From NCBI GenBank assembly GCA_026396375.1, contig JAPLWW010000043.1, positions 1 to 8,822 of the forward strand: a stretch of DNA of 8,822 nt, written 5' to 3'. Positions 1-5,930 of this stretch are shown here, one piece after another. Position numbers and translations under genes: made by a program. How positions within the stretch are numbered: position 1 is the first letter of the stretch; each line of letters begins with the position of its first letter. This stretch comes from Microcaldota archaeon. GTDB taxonomy: Archaea > Micrarchaeota > Micrarchaeia > Anstonellales > J096. The notes beneath the pieces were generated by a model. That model saw only the letters and a program-made list of their open reading frames with translations, was not told where the DNA came from and searched no databases.

Positions 1-104
1 GCTTTATCATAATTGTCCTTGTCCAGATAATCTATGCCGATTTCATAGTATTTCTTTGAATCCTCGAGGCTGCTGATCTTGCCCACTCCGCTGGCGCTGC
101 TCAT
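1..104 (-). CDS. TPR-repeat protein, N-terminal fragment (partial)
   Basis: This is an open frame of 34 codons that starts at the ATG complementary to 102-104 and runs off the left edge. It reads MSSASGVGKISSLEDS and then YYEIGIDYLDKDNYDKA. The second part fits the first helix and turn of a tetratricopeptide repeat: Tyr, then Gly, Tyr, Tyr and Ala at the consensus spacing. TPR proteins are protein-interaction scaffolds; the specific partner cannot be told from this fragment. No signal peptide is visible, so a cytoplasmic protein is likely. The start is supported by a TATA-like box on the minus strand about 28 nt upstream, which implies a leaderless or nearly leaderless transcript. The gene diverges from the surface-protein gene at 170. 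The coding call rests on the motif and the promoter spacing, because only 104 bases are present. Confidence 0.6.
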   Translation of the reverse strand, partial: MSSASGVGKISSLEDSKKYYEIGIDYLDKDNYDK

Positions 105-128
105 ATAGGCTAAATTTGCAGTGAAATG

Positions 129-136
129 TTTTTATA
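129..136 (-). promoter_or_regulatory. TATA box for the TPR gene
   Basis: The minus strand reads TATAAAAA here, centred about 28 nt upstream of the ATG at 104. That is the archaeal TATA-to-start distance expected if transcription begins at or next to the start codon. No Shine-Dalgarno sequence lies between box and start. The same bases read TTTTTATA on the plus strand and could be a weaker alternative box for the divergent gene. Confidence 0.5.
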
Positions 137-139
137 TGT

Positions 140-150
140 TATTATAATTA
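140..150 (+). promoter_or_regulatory. TATA box for the surface protein at 170
   Basis: The sequence TATTATAATTA is centred about 25 nt upstream of the ATG at 170, which predicts a leaderless start. Alternatively, TTTTTATA at 129-136 would start transcription near 159 and leave an 11-nt leader containing GGTG (161-164), 5 nt before the ATG. The two readings cannot be separated without 5' end mapping. Confidence 0.5.
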
Positions 151-169
151 AGCATATTGTGGTGTTTGC

Positions 170-1435
170 ATGATAAACAGGATAGTTTTGATTTTCGCAT
201 GTTTTGTAATTTTCCAGTCCCTCATATTTTCATGGAGCGAATGCAAGGCAGGATTCTACCTGGATGTTCCAATACAGGTGATAGATTCCGACCATATAAA
301 CATGCCCGGAGTCAATGTCTCAATGACCTACCAGAAAAACAGCAACTATTATTCCCCAGGCCAGCCTGAGCTTGTGACTACGGATTCTGTATTAACAGAC
401 AGCAACGGAATGGCGACTTTCAAGATAAAGAACGACGTTCCAAGCTCAAGATATCTCAACTGCAAGCTTGCCGTCCGTGTCTCATATTTCAATTTTACGA
501 AAAATTACACCTTTGACCTTGGAACCTTCTATGGAAAATACATAATAAACATGACCGCAAAAAATGTCATCATAAACATGGTTGACAGCTCGGGAAAGCC
601 GATCTCAGGATCCTTGGTGCTTTACCCTTCGAATGAATTCCAGCTGAACAATTCCATTAGCCTTATTGTCCCGTTCGGCTCAACGCCAGGATATCTGATA
701 TTCAATGGGCATAGGCAGGGCATCTCCATCAATGTGGACAACTCAACCCCCAATTCCGTCAATGCGGTTTTCAGGATCTATGATGTCAATGTCTCGGTTT
801 TCGATGATTCCGGAAAGCCTATCCCCTTCACTGTCCAGCTGGGAACCGAAGATCCCATCAATTCAACTGAAACAGTGAAATTGAGGACCATAGACAATCC
901 CTCCTCGCTGAAGATAACCTCATACGGAAGGGAAACCTTCAAGCAGATAAACCCTGAAAAGGAGAGCAACATCTCGATCTTCTATGACATCCATTCCCCT
1001 CAAATCAGCAACATAAACGTGATTCAGGATAAGGAAGGATCGGTTTCAATAACATATTCCGTTTCCGACAACGGAGCCAAGGCGTCCGGGATAAGGGAAA
1101 CAGGGGTCTATGTCGACCAGGTGTATTATTCCGCCGCGCTCAAGTACAGCTCGGCGAAGGTTTCAATCTCAAAAACAGGGAGCTTCTCCTTCACTGTCAC
1201 TGCAACAGACAACGACGGCAACAGTGCAGATGTTTCGGCAGACTATATAACAGGGAAGGCTCCAGTGATAACCTCAAACAATTCCTCATCCCCGTTGAGC
1301 AACAATACGGTTGTGACTCCTCCTGCAGCGCAAAAAGGGGATGACAACGGAACCCTTATCCTGATAATAATAGTGGTCATTGTCCTGGTGGTGGGAGTTT
1401 ATTTCTACATAAAGAGCAACTACCTTTCCTCTTAA
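170..1435 (+). CDS. Secreted, C-terminally anchored, beta-sandwich surface glycoprotein
   Basis: This 421-residue protein is probably displayed on the cell surface. Residues 1-27 form a signal peptide (a lysine-free hydrophobic core, ending near SECKA). Residues 395-414 form one strongly hydrophobic helix, followed by a short tail with Lys415, so the body lies outside the membrane. The body looks like tandem Ig- or transthyretin-like beta domains. VDSSGKPISG (138-147) and FDDSGKPIPF (211-220) are repeated strand-turn motifs of carboxypeptidase-regulatory-like folds. A first related unit may cover 31-118. A C-terminal Ig-like unit spans about 275-360 (SDNGAKASGI, then TATDNDGN). I count 13 N-X-S/T sequons by eye, and a Ser/Asn/Pro-rich stalk spans 361-394. 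No catalytic motif is visible. The alternative frame starting at 157 is a shadow. An adhesin, S-layer-associated or structural role is inference; export and anchoring are well supported. Confidence 0.85.
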   Translation: MINRIVLIFACFVIFQSLIFSWSECKAGFYLDVPIQVIDSDHINMPGVNVSMTYQKNSNYYSPGQPELVTTDSVLTDSNGMATFKIKNDVPSSRYLNCKLAVRVSYFNFTKNYTFDLGTFYGKYIINMTAKNVIINMVDSSGKPISGSLVLYPSNEFQLNNSISLIVPFGSTPGYLIFNGHRQGISINVDNSTPNSVNAVFRIYDVNVSVFDDSGKPIPFTVQLGTEDPINSTETVKLRTIDNPSSLKITSYGRETFKQINPEKESNISIFYDIHSPQISNINVIQDKEGSVSITYSVSDNGAKASGIRETGVYVDQVYYSAALKYSSAKVSISKTGSFSFTVTATDNDGNSADVSADYITGKAPVITSNNSSSPLSNNTVVTPPAAQKGDDNGTLILIIIVVIVLVVGVYFYIKSNYLSS

Positions 1436-1450
1436 TTTTTATTTTCATTT
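1436..1450 (+). terminator. T-rich archaeal-type terminator
   Basis: Directly after the stop codon come two T tracts, TTTTT (1436-1440) and TTTT (1442-1445), without a hairpin. Archaeal RNA polymerase commonly terminates at such tracts. The next gene has its own promoter only a few bases on, which fits an end of transcription here. Confidence 0.45.
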
Positions 1451-1455
1451 ACTTA

Positions 1456-1470
1456 GATATATATATATAT
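1456..1470 (+). promoter_or_regulatory. TATA box for the small exported protein
   Basis: An alternating AT run (GATATATATATATAT) is centred about 26 nt upstream of the ATG at 1490. The bases just before the ATG are AAATTATACC, with no Shine-Dalgarno match, so a leaderless transcript is predicted. Confidence 0.6.
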
Positions 1471-1489
1471 TTCGTTTCCAAATTATACC

Positions 1490-1930
1490 ATGAGAACCAT
1501 AATATTGGCAGTCTTTCTTGGATTAGTGCTCCTTTTCGGGTGTTGCGGATTAACGAATCCTTCTGCAAATAAGCCTCTTGGCGATTCTGCAGTGTTTGGT
1601 ACAAAGGGCTTTTCTGGAGTTAATGTAAATGGATGGAGTCTGGATCCGACAGGAACCTTCTCAATAAAGATCTCCAATAACATCGGCACTCCAATAAGGC
1701 TTGACAGCATCAATGTCACGATAGGAGGAGTATCCGCAGGCATTCCTGTTACAAATGTTGCTATTGCAAACGGCGAGGATTCAGCAACCCTTTCTAGCGC
1801 GATGGGGGCATTCGGAGCGCAGTCCACAGGTACGAGCTATTCTGCAAAAATACATATTGAATATACAGATATTAATGATGCCAGGTTTCCGTATGTTAGC
1901 GACGGAACATTGGCTGGGAAGGTTTCATAA
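1490..1930 (+). CDS. Small exported lipoprotein- or pilin-like protein
   Basis: This is a 146-residue exported protein of unknown function. Residues 1-17 are a basic start (MRT) and a hydrophobic stretch, followed by LFGCCG. Cys18 sits where a lipobox cysteine would, so lipidation is possible, although Phe before Gly is not the ideal lipobox. The remainder is low in charge and predicted beta-rich: a FxGxxxxGWSLDPTGTFSIKI block (41-61), then NNIGTPI and SINVTIGG (74-80), and a C-terminal stretch ending SDGTLAGKVS. This W-x-L, G-x-F, N-x-x-G layout resembles the beta domain of archaeal pilin-like or FlaG-like envelope proteins; that is an impression, not a firm assignment. One sequon (NVT, 75-77) is present. 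The gene is a separate transcript between a T-rich terminator and a convergent glycosyltransferase. Confidence 0.75.
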   Translation: MRTIILAVFLGLVLLFGCCGLTNPSANKPLGDSAVFGTKGFSGVNVNGWSLDPTGTFSIKISNNIGTPIRLDSINVTIGGVSAGIPVTNVAIANGEDSATLSSAMGAFGAQSTGTSYSAKIHIEYTDINDARFPYVSDGTLAGKVS

Positions 1931-1932
1931 TA

Positions 1933-1949
1933 TTATTTTTTATTCCTTC
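1933..1949 (+). terminator. T-tract terminator between convergent genes
   Basis: A run of six T (1936-1941) lies 5 nt after the stop codon, in the 25-base gap shared with the convergent glycosyltransferase. It fits a hairpin-independent archaeal terminator for the plus-strand gene. No equivalent T tract is seen for the minus-strand gene within the gap, so its transcript probably extends into the opposite gene. Confidence 0.45.
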
Positions 1950-1955
1950 ATTTTC

Positions 1956-3026
1956 CTAAAACAGCTTGTCCCTGTATATCTCCAGGGTTTCGATCGCGAT
2001 CTTCTTCCAGCTGTATTTCTCCAGCCTTTTTCCAACTTGATTCAGGTCCCGGTTTATCTCGTCCTCGTGCTCCTCAACGTCCTCTATTGCATTCTCTATA
2101 TCGCTGCTTATCATCAGGTATTGCCAGGAGCCTGGCATAGTGTCCTTCAGGACCCTTTTCACTTCCCCCACATCGGTGCACAGGAACGGCCTTTGGGAAG
2201 CCAATGACTCCAGCATCGTCAGCGGGAATCCCTCATACTTTGAAGGCAAAAGAATCATCCTGCTTCTGCAGTATATCTCAGGGACCTTGTCCGGTGAAAC
2301 CTCTGTAAAATCAAAATCCATTTTCCTTTCCCTGCATATTTTCCCTATCCTGTCCTTCATTCCCTCGTCCTTCCCTGCAAAAAGAATCTTCCTTTTCGGA
2401 TCAACTTCCTCTGCAATCCTCAGGACTCCCTTGTCCTCATCAAGCCTTCCGACATAGGTTATCAGCTCGTTCTCATAATATGGGGTTTTGCACCTGAATT
2501 TTTCCAGGTCTATCCCGTTGGGCAGGACAAAAACCTCCCTTTTGCTTTCATTGACTATTATTTCCTTGCCTGACTGGGAAACCGATATTATCTTTTTTGC
2601 AGGGATCAGGAACATGGGAGCCAGGATATTCTTGTACAGTATCAGGAATATCCTTTTTGCCCCGTGCAATTCAGGATACCCATGGAGGGTGAAAACCATC
2701 TTCCTTCCAGTTATCAATGAATACAGCCCGGCTATAGGGGAAAAGAAGTTTCCGTAACCGTGCGCGTGGATCACATCAGGCTTTATTCTGTCAATGCCAA
2801 AAAACAGCCCTGGGCAGATCAGCAATGATGAAAAGATAGGAAGCCTGAATGACCATATCCTATGGACATTCACGCCTTCAATGGTTTCTGTCATGTCACT
2901 GTCCCCTGAGGTGAACACATGGACTTCCTCGCCTATCTTGGCAAGCTCCTTTGCCAAATAATAGTTGTGGATGGCTACTCCGTCCTTGTTCGGGTAAAAT
3001 GAATGCGAAACTATTCCGATTTTCAT
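1956..3026 (-). CDS. GT-B glycosyltransferase, GT4 family
   Basis: This cytosolic or membrane-associated enzyme transfers a sugar from a nucleotide-sugar donor to a lipid, glycan or protein-linked acceptor; the exact substrates cannot be read. Residue numbers count from the longest frame (359 residues, Met1 at 3035). The N-terminal Rossmann domain has KIGIVSHSFYP and DGVAIHNYYLAKEL, with HAHGYG (90-95) and TLHGYPE (116-122). LPNGIDLEKF (171-180) opens the C-terminal donor domain. GRLDEDKG (196-203) carries the conserved Arg/Lys that contacts the nucleotide phosphates. EGFPLTMLE (268-276) is the E-x7-E motif typical of retaining GT4 enzymes. I chose Met4 at 3026 because MKIGIVS is the usual family start and lies about 28 nt from the TATA box; Met1 would be only about 19 nt away. 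Neither start has a Shine-Dalgarno site. A role in envelope glycans or N-glycan building is inferred from family and neighbours. Confidence 0.9.
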   Translation of the reverse strand: MKIGIVSHSFYPNKDGVAIHNYYLAKELAKIGEEVHVFTSGDSDMTETIEGVNVHRIWSFRLPIFSSLLICPGLFFGIDRIKPDVIHAHGYGNFFSPIAGLYSLITGRKMVFTLHGYPELHGAKRIFLILYKNILAPMFLIPAKKIISVSQSGKEIIVNESKREVFVLPNGIDLEKFRCKTPYYENELITYVGRLDEDKGVLRIAEEVDPKRKILFAGKDEGMKDRIGKICRERKMDFDFTEVSPDKVPEIYCRSRMILLPSKYEGFPLTMLESLASQRPFLCTDVGEVKRVLKDTMPGSWQYLMISSDIENAIEDVEEHEDEINRDLNQVGKRLEKYSWKKIAIETLEIYRDKLF

Positions 3027-3050
3027 TGATTTCATATTAAGGGGAAAGCA

Positions 3051-3058
3051 TTAAAATA
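3051..3058. promoter_or_regulatory. TATA element readable on both strands
   Basis: The plus strand reads TTAAAATA and the minus strand TATTTTAA. On the minus strand the centre is about 28 nt before Met4 of the glycosyltransferase. On the plus strand it is about 26 nt before position 3080, where the candidate C/D box RNA begins. One element may therefore serve two divergent transcripts. The bases before it on the minus strand are purine-rich (GAATGAAAAGC), which suits a BRE. Confidence 0.5.
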
Positions 3059-3079
3059 GCTTTTCATTCCTCTTTATGT

Positions 3080-3137
3080 GAGCGATGAAGATAAAGGTCG
3101 ATGTTCTGAACAATGATGAACGCTTTGAGTGCTGAGC
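3080..3137 (+). ncRNA. Candidate C/D box sRNA (2'-O-methylation guide)
   Basis: Four boxes occur in the right order in about 58 bases of otherwise non-coding sequence. The C box is GCGATGA (3082-3088; one mismatch to RUGAUGA), D' is CTGA (3106-3109), C' is ATGATGA (3113-3119; exact) and D is CTGA (3132-3135). D' and C' are 3 nt apart. The C'-D guide spacer is 12 nt (ACGCTTTGAGTG), the usual archaeal length; the C-D' spacer is 17 nt, somewhat long. Such RNAs assemble with L7Ae, Nop5 and fibrillarin and direct methylation of the target base paired to the fifth guide nucleotide before D or D'. A TATA element lies about 26 nt upstream of 3080. GAGC (3080-3083) is complementary to GCTC (3136-3139), but this overlaps the first two C box bases, so the terminal stem is uncertain. 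I could not assign targets. Confidence 0.6.
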
Positions 3138-3154
3138 TCTTTAATGATATATAG

Positions 3155-3170
3155 AAAAAGGCCAATTGGC
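3155..3170 (-). terminator. Palindrome plus T5 tract after topoisomerase gene
   Basis: On the minus strand the stop codon is followed at once by the perfect palindrome GCCAATTGGC (3161-3170), then C and TTTTT (3159-3155). The T tract could terminate transcription. As a hairpin the palindrome offers only three base pairs around an AATT loop, so any structural contribution would be weak. Confidence 0.35.
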
Positions 3171-5264
3171 TTATTCTTCCTGCTCGTCCGTGGCTATGGT
3201 GGATTCCTCTTCCGGCTCTTCCTTCTCTTTCTCGCTTTCCTTCCTGTTCTTCCATTCCTGCCTTGTCGGGCATGCGGGATCGAGGCAAATAGTGAGCCAT
3301 CCCCTTCCGCCTTTCCTGATGTCTATCATGGGAACGCCGCATTTTTCGCATATCTTATCCGTTGGCCGTATCATGACTCCCCTTGGCAAAGAATATGACT
3401 GCCTGCAGTTCGGATATCCCGTGCATCCGACAAACTTGCTTCCCTTGTAATTGATTATCTTCAATTTTCCTCCGCATTTGCAGTTTCCCAGAATGCTTGT
3501 CTCATTCTCCATTTTTTTCAGGGCATCAATAAGGCTTTTTCCAATTTGGGCTTCATTGTTTTTGAATTCATCAAGGATGCTGACAAGGTAATCCTTACCT
3601 TTCTTTATTACCTCCTCCTTGTCCTTTTTCCCGAACTGGATAAGCTCCATGTCATCCTCAAGGTCCCTTGTCATGTTCTCGTCAATGATATGAGGGGCGT
3701 TTTCCTTCAATGCCTGGTAAACCGCCAATCCGAAAACAGTGACATCTATGGCATTGCTTTCCTTCGCGAAATACTGCCTGTCAAACATTGTCGAGACAAC
3801 GACCGCCCTTGTGGCCTTGGTCCCAAGGTGCCTTGATTCAAGCTCCGAAACAAGGGAAGCCTCGGTATACCTTTTCGGAGGCTTTGTCATGTCGTTCTTC
3901 AGGTTCTTCTTCTCTATCTTCAGCTTCTCCCCTTTCCTGAATTCAGGAAGGATTATGTCCTTGCTTTTGAAGAACTTTCCATATATCTCTATCCATCCCT
4001 TTTCCTTTATGACCTTTCCGCTTGCCCTGAATTCTATTTTGTTTGAATCAGCGACAACCTTGGTTATCTCCTCCAGCGCAGGCTCAGCGAAAACTGAAAG
4101 GAACCTTGCGACTATCAATTCATATAATTTCCTTTCGCTGTCACCTATGCTCTTGGGCTCAATCCCAGTGGGATATATTGCAGGGTGCGCGGCATCCTCC
4201 TTCTTTCCCTCGTTGGGCATGAACCTTTTGTTCTCAATAAGGTATTGCGCGCCTTTTGCATACCATCCATTGTGCTTTGAAATGTCCATTATGACATTCT
4301 TCAGCCCCAATGCAGGGGGCAGCTTCTGCGAGCTGGTCCTTGGATATGAAATTAGCGAGTTTTCATACAATGACTGGGACAGCTGAAGCGTCTTTGCAGG
4401 AGAAAACCTGAATTGCGCATACGCCTCAACCTGAAGGCTTGTCAAGTCAAAGGGAACAGGCGGCATCAGCTTTTTAGGGTCTTTGGAAACTTCCTTTATT
4501 GTTGCGTCATCCCCTATCCTGCTGAATATCTCCCCTGCCTTTTCCTTCTCAAATATCCTTCCTCCGGAATACTCAAATTCAACATCCTTCAATAGGATGG
4601 AGATTGCCCAAAACGGAACCGGAATGAACTTCCCTATCTCAATCTCCTTTTCGCTTGCTATCCCCAAAGTGGGCCCCTGGACCCTTCCTATGCTCATTAT
4701 CCTGAACATCCCTGTCTTCTTTATCGCGCCCATCAGGGCCCTGCTGAGGTTTATTCCGTAATACCAGTCTATGATGTGCCTTGCTTCTCCAGCATAGGCA
4801 TTGTTGATGTCAAATTCCGTCCTTTTCTCAAATGCTTCCCTGAGCTCGTTTGGAGTGAGGGTTGAGAATTTCATCCTTTCAAGGTTCTTTTCGTTGTTCA
4901 GGATAAATCTTGCGACATTGTATCCAATCAAGGTTCCCTCAATGTCGTAGTCGCAAGCTATGATAGCCCTTTTCGCCTCCTTTGCCAATGATGCTATGAC
5001 ATTTGCATAATCCTTTGTGTATGCGCTTGCCTTTGAGACAGCATAGCTTGGCTTCCATTCAATGTCGAATGTTGGATATGTTATTGACTTTTTCTTTTCG
5101 GCCAAGGTGAATATGTGGCCAACCGCTGAAACTACGCAGTATTCCTTTCCCTTGTTTTCCACCCTGTAGTAGTTTATCCTTCCAAGCCTTTTCATCTCAG
5201 GGGTTCCCAAAGCCTTCGCTATCTTTGCTGCGGCATTGGGCTTTTCTGCTATGATGAGTTCCAT
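3171..5264 (-). CDS. topA: DNA topoisomerase I (type IA, archaeal)
   Basis: This 697-residue enzyme relaxes negatively supercoiled DNA by cutting one strand through a 5'-phosphotyrosine link and passing the other. The Toprim domain has IAEKP with Glu7 and CDYDIEGTLIG with Asp105, Asp107 and Glu109, which bind Mg2+. IGRVQGPTLG (192-201) belongs to the central gate. The catalytic tyrosine is Tyr307 in SLISYPRTSS, followed by Arg309, and DAAHPAIYPTG holds the conserved His360. TEASLVSELE and GTKATRA (467-486) complete the core. Two four-cysteine zinc fingers follow: Cys595/597/614/620 and Cys639/642/660/665. The tail from 671 to 697 is highly charged, mostly acidic and likely disordered. All key residues are present and the length is normal. 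There is no helicase domain, so this is not reverse gyrase. The start sits about 27 nt from a TATA box with no Shine-Dalgarno site. The gene follows the dCTP deaminase gene after 81 bases. Confidence 0.97.
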   Translation of the reverse strand: MELIIAEKPNAAAKIAKALGTPEMKRLGRINYYRVENKGKEYCVVSAVGHIFTLAEKKKSITYPTFDIEWKPSYAVSKASAYTKDYANVIASLAKEAKRAIIACDYDIEGTLIGYNVARFILNNEKNLERMKFSTLTPNELREAFEKRTEFDINNAYAGEARHIIDWYYGINLSRALMGAIKKTGMFRIMSIGRVQGPTLGIASEKEIEIGKFIPVPFWAISILLKDVEFEYSGGRIFEKEKAGEIFSRIGDDATIKEVSKDPKKLMPPVPFDLTSLQVEAYAQFRFSPAKTLQLSQSLYENSLISYPRTSSQKLPPALGLKNVIMDISKHNGWYAKGAQYLIENKRFMPNEGKKEDAAHPAIYPTGIEPKSIGDSERKLYELIVARFLSVFAEPALEEITKVVADSNKIEFRASGKVIKEKGWIEIYGKFFKSKDIILPEFRKGEKLKIEKKNLKNDMTKPPKRYTEASLVSELESRHLGTKATRAVVVSTMFDRQYFAKESNAIDVTVFGLAVYQALKENAPHIIDENMTRDLEDDMELIQFGKKDKEEVIKKGKDYLVSILDEFKNNEAQIGKSLIDALKKMENETSILGNCKCGGKLKIINYKGSKFVGCTGYPNCRQSYSLPRGVMIRPTDKICEKCGVPMIDIRKGGRGWLTICLDPACPTRQEWKNRKESEKEKEEPEEESTIATDEQEE

Positions 5265-5284
5265 TGAATTCAGACTGTTTTCAC

Positions 5285-5297
5285 AATATTTTAAAAA
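5285..5297 (-). promoter_or_regulatory. TATA box for topA
   Basis: The minus strand reads TTTTTAAAATATT, preceded by GCAGG. The TTTAAAAT core (5288-5295) is centred about 27 nt upstream of the topA ATG. No ribosome binding site lies between, so a leaderless message is predicted. The rest of the 81-base gap (5298-5345) is AT-rich and holds nothing else that I can identify. Confidence 0.6.
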
Positions 5298-5345
5298 CCT
5301 GCTTCTTATGATTTTAGATTATTTCAACATATATTTTTCACAAAC

Positions 5346-5891
5346 CTACAAGCCTTTTGGCGGATGCGGATTGTCATGCCCAGTGTATTTTCCGCTCATC
5401 TCATCATACCCTTTTTCTGCTTCCTCGTCCAGCCTTACGAAAGTGAGCTGGGCTATCTTTATTCCCGGCCTTAGAATAACCGGGTTCGGATTCACGGAAT
5501 ACATCTCCAGAGTTATCCTGCTTGGGTCCGTTATTCCCCATCCTGCGTGGATTATCCCTGCCGTGACATGGACCATGATGCCCATCCTTCCCACAGAGCT
5601 TCTCCCCTCTATCTGGCAGGACAGGTCCTTTCCTATGCCGATCTTCTCATAAATAGTCCCAAGGATGAACTGGTTGGGGTTGAGTATGAATCCTTTTTCA
5701 TTTATCTCCTTGGTCTCCCAGAAATTGGCCGGATTCGCGGAGTCGACTATGTCAGCTATGTTCTTTGCTATCATTATCTGGTTTCCCAGCCTTATGTCTA
5801 TGCTGTCAGGGCCCAGGAACTTCTCCTCGAAAGGGTCTATTATTATCTCCCTGCTCATTATGCATTCCTTGATCTGCTTTCCGGATAACAT
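5346..5891 (-). CDS. dcd: dCTP deaminase
   Basis: This cytosolic trimeric enzyme of the dUTPase superfamily deaminates dCTP to dUTP (or to dUMP in bifunctional forms), feeding dTMP synthesis. The start at 5891 gives 181 residues beginning MLSGKQIKECI, the usual family N-terminus. The in-frame ATG at 5927 would add 12 residues (MQFYIFPFLDIS) that overlap the promoter, so I reject it. From Met 5891, GPDSIDIRLG (27-36) is the early strand motif, GRSSVGR (96-102) is the phosphate-binding motif, and ITLEMY holds Glu129, the expected catalytic glutamate. VHVTAGIIHAGW precedes it, and RPGIKIAQLTF follows. Between AGW and ITLE there are seven residues (GITDPSR), about four more than in the E. coli and M. 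jannaschii enzymes as I recall them. The C-terminus has GKYTGHDNP, like the closing segment of family members. Deaminase-only versus bifunctional activity is not decided by the motifs I can see. Confidence 0.95.
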   Translation of the reverse strand: MLSGKQIKECIMSREIIIDPFEEKFLGPDSIDIRLGNQIMIAKNIADIVDSANPANFWETKEINEKGFILNPNQFILGTIYEKIGIGKDLSCQIEGRSSVGRMGIMVHVTAGIIHAGWGITDPSRITLEMYSVNPNPVILRPGIKIAQLTFVRLDEEAEKGYDEMSGKYTGHDNPHPPKGL

Positions 5892-5910
5892 GGAAATATC
5901 TAGAAAAGGA

Positions 5911-5921
5911 AAAATATAAAA
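5911..5921 (-). promoter_or_regulatory. TATA box for dcd
   Basis: The minus strand reads TTTTATATTTT, centred about 26 nt before the ATG at 5891. It lies in the 39-base gap after the antiporter gene and overlaps the first codons of the longer alternative dcd frame. This spacing is the main argument for the start at 5891. Before that ATG come CTAGATATTTCC bases with no Shine-Dalgarno match. Confidence 0.6.
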
Positions 5922-5930
5922 CTGCATCTG

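Noticed and set aside
1755..2207. Plus-strand frame (150 codons) spanning the end of the small exported gene and the glycosyltransferase 3' end
   Set aside because: It is out of frame with one real gene and antisense to another, with no domain.
3120..3131. 16S rRNA stretch near the conserved ACUUAAAGG as target of the D guide
   Set aside because: Pairing would be only eight bases and would place a G-U wobble at the fifth position, where a Watson-Crick pair is expected at the methylated base.
3064..3351. Minus-strand frame (95 codons) from the topA 3' end across the gap
   Set aside because: It is out of frame with topA, very rich in Arg/Lys/Glu as expected from reading an acidic tail in another frame, and it overlaps the candidate sRNA.
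3739..4386. Long plus-strand open frame (215 codons) inside topA
   Set aside because: It lies wholly antisense to a topoisomerase gene with all family motifs, has no recognisable domain and no promoter spacing. It is a shadow.
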